From Chara braunii (taxonomy: Eukaryota; Streptophyta; Charophyceae; Charales; Characeae), in assembly GCA_003427395.1 (NCBI GenBank), contig BFEA01000547.1, positions 184,034 through 248,033 on the forward strand: 64,000 nucleotides of DNA. The letters run 5' to 3'. The first letter of the stretch is position 1, and each line of letters starts with the position of its first letter. The position numbers and the translations under genes are program-made. Shown piece by piece: positions 56,850 through 64,000 of this stretch. The notes beneath the pieces are model-generated. The model ran no database searches, was not told the DNA's origin, and saw only the letters and a program-made list of their open reading frames with translations.

Positions 56850-56965
56850 CCGTCGCTCCTTGCCACGCTCCGCTGCCGCTCCTCATCATGCTCCACTGCC
56901 ACTCCTCACCACGCTCCGCTGCCGCTCCTCATCATGCTCCGATGCCGCTCCTCACCACGCTGCCG
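56850..56965. repeat. Short GCTCCGCTGCCGCTCCTC repeats
   Basis: Alternating ctccgctgccgctcctcatc and ctcaccacgctccg words, four or five imperfect copies. Confidence 0.65.
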
Positions 56966-57425
56966 CAGAGTCCCCCTAGAGACCAGCCTGCCAAGGTGGA
57001 GCAGAATGCTCCAGCCAAGGCTATGGCTGTCTCCTCCTTCGCCGCGCTCCTCCGCAGTCCTCCAGCTTCGATGACAGCACTCCTGCCTCGTCTCCAGCAC
57101 TCCAGCGATGAGGCAAGTGTGTTGTCACACACTGGCAGCTGGAGGCAAGTGTGAGGCAGTTGGGGGACAACTGCCTCTTTTGTAGTGGCTGAGGAGGGCA
57201 GCAGCAGCCTCAGCTGCCCCCAGGCAAAATTCGTCACTTGCCTGGGGCCGTCGATCTGAGAGGCTGTGTCACCTCAGCCACACACTTAGGGTGGCAGTTG
57301 TACTCAACTGCCCCCCTCTTTTTCTCCCTTTTCCCTGCACTCAGCCCTACACTGAGTGCAGGTTCAGCGGGGAAATGGTTGTTTCCAGCCAAGTTCCCCT
57401 CACTGACCCTCTAGTTCACAACTCT

Positions 57426-57449
57426 GGCCTGAATGACTGCATTCAGGCC
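57426..57449. repeat. Perfect 10-bp hairpin
   Basis: ggcctgaatg and cattcaggcc with loop actg. Twenty bases from the next hairpin. Confidence 0.9.
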
Positions 57450-57469
57450 AATACTGCTTGAACTTGGTG

Positions 57470-57497
57470 CACGGCCGCGACCACGTTCGCGGCCGTG
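57470..57497. repeat. Perfect 11-bp GC-rich hairpin
   Basis: cacggccgcga and tcgcggccgtg with loop ccacgt. Very stable in RNA or single-stranded DNA. Confidence 0.9.
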
Positions 57498-57559
57498 ACT
57501 GTTCCTTTCTCTCCCCTCTCTACTTTTCCTCTTTTCTCCCCTACCCTCCCTTGAAAACA

Positions 57560-57645
57560 GGGATGGCAGTTGTCAGATTGGGAGAGGTAGGGAAAGAACT
57601 CGTGGAAATGCACGAGTTCAAATCCCGACATGCTCCGGGCAGGGT
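57560..57645 (+). repeat. tRNA-like candidate
   Basis: GAGTTCAAATCCCG fits a B box. A D-arm-like TTGGGAGAGGTAGGG lies upstream at normal spacing, but the A box is imperfect. Confidence 0.3.
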
Positions 57646-58079
57646 GCAAAACATACCCCGACTTTGAGCTTTTTAGAAAAATATTCCCTTAATTCATGCG
57701 TATGGCCTAAGTGCCTGACTATCTATAGAAAAAATTGCAAGGTCAAAAAAAATGTTTTACGCCACCAAAAAAGTAGTGGCGCAAACTGAAAAATACAGTT
57801 TTTCAAAAAAAACTCAGATTCCGTTTTTTCGTTTTCTTTTCTTTTCTTTTCTTTTCCTTTTATTTCTTCTTTTCTTTTTCTTCTTCCCCCCCTGACAACG
57901 GGGAGACAGCTGGCAGGTCGGGAGGAGCAGGTCCCCCTCTCTCCCATCCTCCCATCCCTCTTTCTCTCGCTCTCCACTCAACTCCTTCAACCCCCTCTTG
58001 CTTTTCAATCCCCCCCTTCGTGCCTGTGCCTGCATACAGCCTACGACCCCAGCCAGATTCAGACAAGGCTGGGGTGGTT

Positions 58080-58099
58080 CCCTCAGCAGTTGCTGAGGG
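58080..58099. repeat. Perfect 9-bp hairpin
   Basis: ccctcagca and tgctgaggg around gt. Confidence 0.85.
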
Positions 58100-58272
58100 A
58101 TCAGTTGCTGGTTTTCCCACGAGCAACTACAGGGTTTTCTTTCCCCTGCGGCAGCGCGCGCCCGCACCTGGCTGCCAACAGCGCCAGGTTCGGGCTCATC
58201 GTTGGAAGTTGCAGCCCGTTTCCAAAAGTGAGCAGGCACAACTTCAACTGCGCCACGATAAGAAAGGAATGA

Positions 58273-58372
58273 NNNNNNNNNNNNNNNNNNNNNNNNNNNN
58301 NNNNNNNNNNNNNNNNNNNNNNNNNNNNNNNNNNNNNNNNNNNNNNNNNNNNNNNNNNNNNNNNNNNNNNNN
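58273..58372. other. Assembly gap (100 N)
   Basis: Exactly 100 Ns, a conventional size for an unknown gap, followed by a run of about 25 T (58373-58397). The homopolymer probably stopped assembly. Confidence 0.95.
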
Positions 58373-58499
58373 TTTTTTTTTTTTTTTTTTTTTTTTTAAG
58401 TTAAAGTCGTTGACTCGTTGGCTTATGCCAATGGCTACAGCTACACTGCCCCCCAACCTCAACTACAGGCGCCATGCTGTTATCTGCACGGCCGTTTTC

Positions 58500-58541
58500 G
58501 ACCGTGAGATCTGATGATCTCGCGGTCAAAATCGACCGCGC
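58500..58541. repeat. Overlapping inverted repeats
   Basis: gaccgtgagatc pairs with gatctcgcggtc (one mismatch), and cgcggtc pairs with gaccgcg across aaaatc. Confidence 0.7.
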
Positions 58542-58589
58542 CTCATGTTCCTTTCCGGTGAGCTGTTCCAAAAGTAGCCAGCCCAATAC

Positions 58590-58665
58590 GATACCTTCAG
58601 GTTCGATCCCAGTGTCTGTTGGGTGATCGCTTGATGCTATAACCTACTGGGCTAGCTCCTATTCA
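58590..58665 (-). repeat. tRNA-derived SINE head
   Basis: On the minus strand TAGCCCAGTAGG (plus 58643-58654) fits the A box exactly, and GGGATCGAACC (plus 58600-58610) resembles an initiator-Met-type B box. They are 32 bases apart. It lies inside the nested insertion. Confidence 0.5.
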
Positions 58666-59106
58666 CGGAAGCTATACCCGCAGCTCTTCTATTTGAAGAG
58701 TTGCTGCCCAGTAGGTCACCCAGCCTCGGGACTAGGCAGGCCCGGACTGCCTCACCTTGGCAAATGGCCGTCGCCCCGCCATCTAACCGGCTGAGGCTTA
58801 GCCCGGTAAGCCCGATAAGCCACCCCTTTGTCCTACTCAGGCTCTGAATGGCGCGGCTGTCATCATTTTAAATGGGATATGAGTTAGACTTAGTATTCCA
58901 ACGCCCGTACGCCCCTCCGTACTCGCCAAACACGGTTGGTGACTGACCGCACCGCCGCTATAGCATGCCGCAGGCGTTTGGACTTGAGCAAAAATTTAGT
59001 CTCTCAGCCGTAGGTTTGTTCTGAATAAACTTTTGGCAGACGTCAGTCTCATTAAGTTCCTTAATTTAACAAAAAAGTCGGACAGCGTCCGACGTTTAAA
59101 ATCCCC

Positions 59107-59134
59107 GGCAAATACCCTTGTCAGGGTATTTGCC
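59107..59134. repeat. Terminal hairpin of the nested insertion
   Basis: ggcaaataccc and gggtatttgcc around ttgtca: a perfect 11-bp stem, six bases from the element's right end (CTCGACA overlaps its last base). Confidence 0.9.
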
Positions 59135-59140
59135 TCGACA

Positions 59141-60936
59141 ACGTGAGCTCTATGCCTTGCGAGAAGCGCTCACATGTCGTCACTTCAAGGTCTACTTTGA
59201 TCACCAGACCTTGCAGTGGATCAAAATGCAAACTAATCTTTACCCGACGTTGACCCGCTGTCTGCATGACATTGATGTCTATAATTTCGACTTGAAACAC
59301 AAGAAAGGTTGTTATAATCGTGTCGCCGATGCTTTGTCTCGTCACCCTGAGTTTTTGACTTGCCTTGTAGGTTCATATGACCTCCGAAGGAAACTGAAGG
59401 AGGACCTGGTCGGACACACTGCCAAGGATCCGGATCTTAGTCCCATCCTTGAGCAGCTCAAGGCTGACCCTAGCAGTTAGCCTGATTTTCATGAGTGCGA
59501 GGGTTTTGTATTCCGCAGGTATGGGAAGTTTGATCGTTTGTGTGTACCCAACCATGCACCTTTCCGGTTTCTTGGATTTGGCACATAGTCGGAGTGGACA
59601 CTTCGACTTTGAGAAGACTTATGGAAGTCTTTTGCGACAGTTTGATTGATCGAGAATGAAGGGATCTGCTTAGAAATTTATTGTTGAATGTCAAGTCTGT
59701 CAAAGAACCAAGGGACATAGGCATAAGCCTTATGGCCTGCTGAAACCCCTCCCAATTCCTGATTGGCCCGGTGAGTCGGTCTCTATCGATTTCACGAACA
59801 TGGGGAAGGTGAGCGAGGGAGGACATTCATAAGTCATGGTCATCGTGGATCGTTTTTTCAAATTTATGAATTTCATTCCTCTACCTCCTCATGCACCAAT
59901 TGAGTTTGTAATCGAAGAATTTCACCAGCAATACATTTTGTAGTATGGACCTCCGAAAACTCTTGTGAGTGATCGGGACACCAGGTTCATTAGTCAAGAT
60001 TGAAAGAACTTCACCTCTCAAATCTACGACATTAAACTCAACATGACTTGTGGTCGACACCCCAAAGCCAATGGATTGGCTGAGGAAATCAACCAGACTG
60101 TCATTCAACTACTTCGCGCGTTAATTGTTCCAGATCAGAACACGCGGGACAAAAAGTTACACAAAGTGAAAGGGTTGTACAACAACTCCATTCACTCTGC
60201 AACTGGCGTAACACCGAATCAGCAATATGTTTGGCACCTGCACAATCCTCTCTCCTATCTGTTCCCGGAATGGTCCCCTGGTTCGACGCCCGACATGCGT
60301 GGCTACAATGCCAAGTATGCATGCTTGCTCAAAGTTGCTATCGCAGCGATGAACAAGCGTCAACATGCCATGATCGAACATGCTAACAAGTCGCGCAAAG
60401 AAGGGAACTTCGAAGTCGGACGTTATGTCTGGATCAAAATGTACGAGTTTTCTGAAGAGGGCGTATCACGAAAGCTTCTTCCATTGTACTATGACCCTTG
60501 GTAGGTTCTGAAGGCGGTAGGGGATGATTTTAGTCTTTCGTATGTGATTGATGTGCCGCCTCATTTGCGCATATGTCCGGTCTTTCACGCGTCCAAATTG
60601 TTTCCACACATCGATGATGAGACTTTTCCCTTCCTAGATCCTATGGTACCTCGTCCTATCAACGACGACCATGAAATAGGCAGAATTGTTTCCCATGAAG
60701 GAAGAGGGAGGAACAAACATTACAAGGGCCACTTCCTCTATCACCCGTTGAACAAGTTCTACTGGATCGACCGAAAGGAGCTGCTAAAGAATGCACCCCG
60801 TGTTGTTAACGCTTACGAACGGCAGATCGCTGATGGACAGACTGCTAATTTTTCTGCAGAACTCTCTCCTCACGGTTATACTCAATCTCTCTTTTTGATC
60901 TACCCCTACGACGCATTTTTTTTCGACTCTGAATGA
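59141..60936 (+). pseudogene. E4 RNase H end, integrase and chromodomain (many stops)
   Basis: After the insertion RNase H resumes (RELYALREAL, FDHQTLQWI, VADALSRHP) and stops at TAG 59478. The zinc-binding domain survives in pieces (LDLAHSRSGHF). Integrase core text continues through stops at 59830 (TAA), 59941 (TAG) and 60001 (TGA). From 60043 the frame is open (RHPKANGLAEEINQ, with the catalytic E) to a TAG at 60502. The same frame then continues from about 60505 with HASKLFPH and a chromodomain-like end (HEIGRIVSHEGRG, HPLNKFYWIDRKELL) to 60936. E2 has sense codons at each stop. Confidence 0.88.
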
Positions 60937-60964
60937 GTTACTCGCTCGAAGGGACCTCGCTCTT

Positions 60965-60977
60965 GAGAGGGGGGTAG
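60965..60977 (+). other. E4 polypurine tract
   Basis: gagaggggggtag directly before the TG of the 3' LTR. Confidence 0.85.
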
Positions 60978-62246
60978 TGTAATGACCCGCCAAAACACAG
61001 ACTGAGAACACTACTGATTTTTGGGATTTGCCACTGGAATGAATGCCCTGTTGAGATTCCTGCATTCTGTTGTGGTTTCCAAGTCTGTGTGTGTGTGCGT
61101 GCCTGCTGGTTTGCGTGCCTGTCTGTGTGCTTGTCAGCCGAGTGTGTGTGTGACCCGCAAGGGTACTTGTTGGTTGAAAGGCCCCGCAGGGCCGCTACTT
61201 ACCTGTGGCCGTGACTTTGAGGGTTGCAGCGGGGAAACACTCAAGTAGCGGGAGTAGGCCCGCGACACTTAGAGCAGCGGGGACAAACACTCGGGTAGGC
61301 CGGTACCACTGAAGTAGTGGTAGAATTGTCGGGTACTGGAGGCCGAGCAGAAGATAAAAAGTTGGCATTTTTAGAGGCCCAATAGCGGTAGGTTAGAGGT
61401 AGGCTGGCACCAGTCCAAGTAGCCCGAGTCTAGGGCCTGTCTGGACGATAGCAGAGCCTGCGATGATGTTTCCCTCGGAAAGGGAGGAGGTACCGGTTGT
61501 TGGGAGGCTGCTCGGCCTAGGAAGTCACCGCCCAAGTGGCCAGTAGGTTGCTATATCTTTTGGAGGAGCAAACAACTCCTCATTTGCGGTATGCAAGGAT
61601 TGGCGACATGCTGTTGGAGCCAAGTGTTGGACTTTGGCAGCGTTGCCTAGAGGTGACGAGCAGCTGGGCGCTCAGCCTGGCTTTGCCGAGCAGCCCAACT
61701 TGAGGAGGAGGACGAAGGGGGCGAAGGAGGAGAGTGGTGAGGTACCTACCTGGCTATGGTGGGCACCATCTTTATCACCTTGTTGGGCGCTGCATCTCGA
61801 AGGCCCTAGTTGGGGTAGTGCGGCACCAAGGAAGCTCGAGGCAGAGTCGGGCATGGCGGCTTAGTCAGCAGCGGCATAGCTGCTTCGGGTTGTCCTTTAG
61901 ACAGGAGTGCAGCGACATAGCTGCTTTGCGTAGTCCTTTGCACAGGAGGGCAGAGCCTTGAGTAGTCCGCCATAGCCTAGGCATGTGAGAGGTGGAAGAA
62001 GGGGGGAAACCATAGTTATGGTGGACCCGTCGTTGTGTCGGCAGTAAGAGGGAACTTCGGATATTGATTCTGGTTCATCCACTCATTGTTATTATTATTA
62101 TTGGAAGAAGAATAAAATTGGCGAACTGAAGGAGGAGGAGGAAGGTGGAGTGAGACGGGGGATCTGTCATTGGTCTTGCTGGTGTACATCTTCTTCTTTG
62201 TCTTTCATTGTGAATTTGCACTTTGGAAATGACCAGGATCATAACA
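60978..62246 (+). repeat. E4 3' LTR
   Basis: Matches 48313-49693 with indels. It is shorter mainly because the repeat and (CTT)n regions are contracted. It ends GGATCATAACA and is followed by AAGT. Confidence 0.92.
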
Positions 62247-62598
62247 AAGTCAACAATCTCCATCTCGCCTCCGCTGATACCCTCCAACATTGAAGACAAT
62301 GACTGACAAATTGTCTCCGCCTCCCGTTTTCTACAATGGCTCCCCATCCAGTCCTGTCTAGATCCGCTCCCCAAAGGTAAAGTGTGGGACAGATCCTCCA
62401 CGCAGTCCTCTTCTGGATTTGGACGTAACGACTTCTCGTGTGGTGGCAAATGACTGTACAACGTCGGGTCATACGAGGCTTTGTACGAGGTGCCCTTTTC
62501 GCTGGTTCCGGAGTGGAGAAGTCGATCGCGCGCGTTTGTTGTCTGTTGGGGGTTCCCCACATGTCCATCGTCGCTTCCTCACCGCTCGTCGCTTCCAT
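62247..62598 (-). pseudogene. Myb/SANT-like gene, 5' part (split by E4)
   Basis: On the minus strand the sequence left of the E4 insertion point is open in two frames up to the junction. One, from 62598, joins in frame with the SANT-domain frame at 48309 if E4 and one AAGT copy are removed. The other (62560 start) reads LPPHEKSLRPNPEEDCVEDL and then GSGSRQDWMGS, which looks more protein-like, and also stays open across the join for about 20 codons. The true start and frame are uncertain; a frameshift near 48262 may be needed. Confidence 0.5.
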
Positions 62599-63300
62599 CT
62601 GCTGCTAGGACCTCGGACAATGACACAAACGTGCAACAAGACGACAAGGAGCAGGAGAAGAGTGGCCAACACCCGCTGGAGGGCGTTTGCCATGAATCGC
62701 ACCAGGTGAGGAGTGCAGCAAACAAATCTCTTTCCCATGCGACCGTCCATAGCCAACAATTCACGCTGGCGAGGAGGACTGCAGTCGGTCGACACCGCTT
62801 ACACATGGGCCATACAAAAATCGAAAAATTGTTGGACACCATGCCGGACGACGAGCACACGGAAAACCTTGCCACACCAAGCGCCTCGGAGCTGAAGAAC
62901 CGCCCCCACACATTTCTGCGCCAATGGTAACGGCACAATGTCGTTGGGGGCCCATCGGCTACTGGAGGCCGGCGGTGTCTACCCTATGGACCACGGACGA
63001 CCTCTACACCACCATCGACTCCAAATTCTGTTGTCGGGGCTCGCTCCACAACAATCTGTCAATCGCGGCTCCTTGAGCCCAAAGGACCTCGCGAGGACCC
63101 CTACACCAAGGACGTTTTGGCTGGGGATACTGAGGAACCTAAGGAATTCTCTCGGGCGGGTTTCACATTCTAAGGGATTTGGAGAAAAGGACGCAGTCTA
63201 ACGACACCGAATTCCTAAAAATCGGCTTTCCAAGGAGGGTCTAGCGAGGCCCTTAGTTGGCGAGTGAAGTCCACAAGCGGTTATCGGGTAGTTGAAAATT
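62599..63300. other. Flank of the split gene, no clear gene
   Basis: Open frames on both strands (62481-62930 plus, 62579-62938 minus) overlap and show no domain. They may include upstream exons or promoter of the SANT-type gene. Nothing further is supported. Confidence 0.3.
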
Positions 63301-63336
63301 CAGGAATGAAAATTCTGAAGTGAGAGTTTTGGGCAG

Positions 63337-63712
63337 TCTGAAAATCCTGAATGGTCCTGAAGTGGTGAAATGTCCGAAGACCTTGAAAGCCACCTGTTTA
63401 GGCAGGCTGCATCTTGAAGTGGTGAAGGGTGTCCTGAAGTGGTCAAGTGAGAGTTTTGGGCAGTCTGAAAATCCTTAATGGTTCTCAAGTGGTGAAAAGT
63501 ACGAAGACCATGAAAACCACCCTTCACCACTTGAGGATGCAACTTGCCTTAACAGGTGGTTTTCAGGGTCTTCGGAGCTTTCACCACTTCAGGATCATTT
63601 AGGATTTTCAGACCTGAATGGTCCTGAAGTGGTGAAAGGTCCAAAGACCCTGAAAACCACCTGTTTAGGCAGGCTGCATCCTGAAGTGGTGAAGGGTGTC
63701 CTGAAGTGGTGA
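63337..63712. repeat. About 107-bp minisatellite with one inverted unit
   Basis: Direct units at 63337-63443, 63457-63520 and 63613-63712 share tctgaaaatcct, ggtcctgaagtggtgaaa and gaaaaccacctgtttaggc. Between them 63517-63612 is the same unit reversed (accacttgaggatgcaac, ggtggttttcagggtcttcgg). The second and inverted units could form a long hairpin. Confidence 0.85.
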
Positions 63713-63756
63713 TGAAAAATACGACTGTTGTTAACCTTCTCTCGTGAAGTCGGGAC

Positions 63757-63900
63757 TGTCATTGGTCTTTTGTTGGTGTTTACCTTCTTCTTCTTCTTTC
63801 TTTCTTCTTTTACTTCTTCCTCATCTCCCCCTCCTCAAGCTCATTCATTTCTTGTGAATTTGAGCTTTGAAATTGGCCAAGATCGTAACATGTTTCTTCT
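63757..63900 (+). repeat. LTR end fragment
   Basis: gtcattggtctt, (CTT)n, tgtgaatttg and a final GATCGTAACA follow the last 150 bp of the E4/E2 LTR. No primer-binding site follows, so this is the outer end of a 3' or solo LTR. The start is unclear. Confidence 0.65.
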
Positions 63901-64000
63901 TTTGGGTGTGGTGTATCTGCAATAGGCCGTTTTTGCTCTGTTTGAAAATACAACCTTCCAAACGCATTTGAACCACGTGATCATCCTGATACATTCAAAA

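Larger units (their letters stand above)
54160..59140. mobile_element. 4.98-kb nested insertion of unknown class
   Basis: It interrupts the E4 RNase H codons STYM|RELYALRE. Ends are inverted, TGTCGAG (54160-54166) and CTCGACA (59134-59140). Flanking 4-mers are GCGT and ACGT, a likely 4-bp target duplication with one change. An 11-bp perfect hairpin sits right before the right end. The two ends share no LTR, and no transposase, integrase or RT is recognisable inside. The interior holds hairpins, a GC-rich minisatellite, a tRNA-like unit and a 100-N gap. It may be non-autonomous or itself composite. Confidence 0.7.
48313..62246 (+). mobile_element. E4: full-length Ty3/gypsy element with nested insertion
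   Basis: Flanked by an exact 4-bp target duplication AAGT (48309-48312 and 62247-62250). LTRs of 1381 and 1269 bp share ends TGTAATGACCC...ATCATAACA. Internal order: Met-type primer site, leader, gag, protease, RT, part of RNase H, a 4.98-kb foreign insertion, rest of RNase H, integrase, chromodomain, purine tract. It is the same family as E2 in opposite orientation. Gag lacks its core domain, RT and protease active sites are altered, and integrase is full of stops, so it is long dead. Its gross length of 13.9 kb would be about 9 kb without the nested insert. Confidence 0.93.

Noticed and set aside
56543-57154. 203-codon open frame in the nested insertion
   Set aside because: It is the translation of the GC-rich minisatellite and following CTCC repeats; no domain, and the reverse strand is equally open.
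54160-59140. Nested insertion as an LTR retrotransposon
   Set aside because: It has TG...CA-type ends, but the first and last 500 bp share no sequence and there is no primer site or polypurine tract at the ends.
54160-59140. Nested insertion as a Helitron
   Set aside because: A terminal hairpin is present, but the ends lack TC and CTRR, there is an inverted terminal repeat, and a target duplication is likely.

Overview
This is a repeat-dominated nuclear window from a eukaryote with plant-type transposable elements. I infer a non-flowering streptophyte, perhaps a charophyte alga such as Chara. The reasons are four Ty3/gypsy chromovirus-type LTR retrotransposons primed by initiator tRNA-Met, PIF/Harbinger-type genes, many microsatellites, and an inserted fragment of plastid rpl21, a gene most flowering plants no longer carry in the plastid. 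The species call is inference. I found no intact host gene: every recognisable coding region is a transposon gene, and almost all are broken.

Layout. 1-2290: direct repeats and microsatellites. 2395-3946: a tRNA-like SINE remnant, then a LINE-like remnant. 3947-13287: element E1 (+), a full-length Ty3 element with 942/943-bp LTRs, TCTC target duplication, broken gag and pol, and a tandemly duplicated plastid rpl21 fragment in its protease region. 13608-23740: element E2 (-), with two 1.37-kb LTRs, gag, protease and a nearly single-frame pol carrying an apparently artificial assembly gap. 23741-28138: AT-rich and minisatellite DNA. 28139-30988: a truncated relative of E1 (-). 30989-33552: SINE-like and simple-repeat DNA. 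About 33600-38110: element E3 (-), 5'-truncated, with the longest open pol frame (677 aa). 38110-39117: low-complexity DNA, a SINE-like unit and an LTR fragment. 39962-41250: a broken PIF/Harbinger transposase. 41338-46652: microsatellites, an unassigned conserved-looking pseudogene and local duplications.

46860-62598 is the most informative locus. A minus-strand Myb/SANT-like gene was split by element E4 (+, 48313-62246, AAGT target duplication). E4 in turn carries a 4.98-kb nested insertion (54160-59140) with TGTCGAG/CTCGACA ends inside its RNase H. The right end of the window holds an inverted-repeat minisatellite and another LTR end.

The elements form layers: LINE remnant, then E1, then plastid DNA; and SANT gene, then E4, then the nested element. 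Most nonsense codons and lost catalytic residues in E3 and E4 are C-to-T or G-to-A changes. Short tandem duplications of 68-211 bp recur across the window and break several coding regions.
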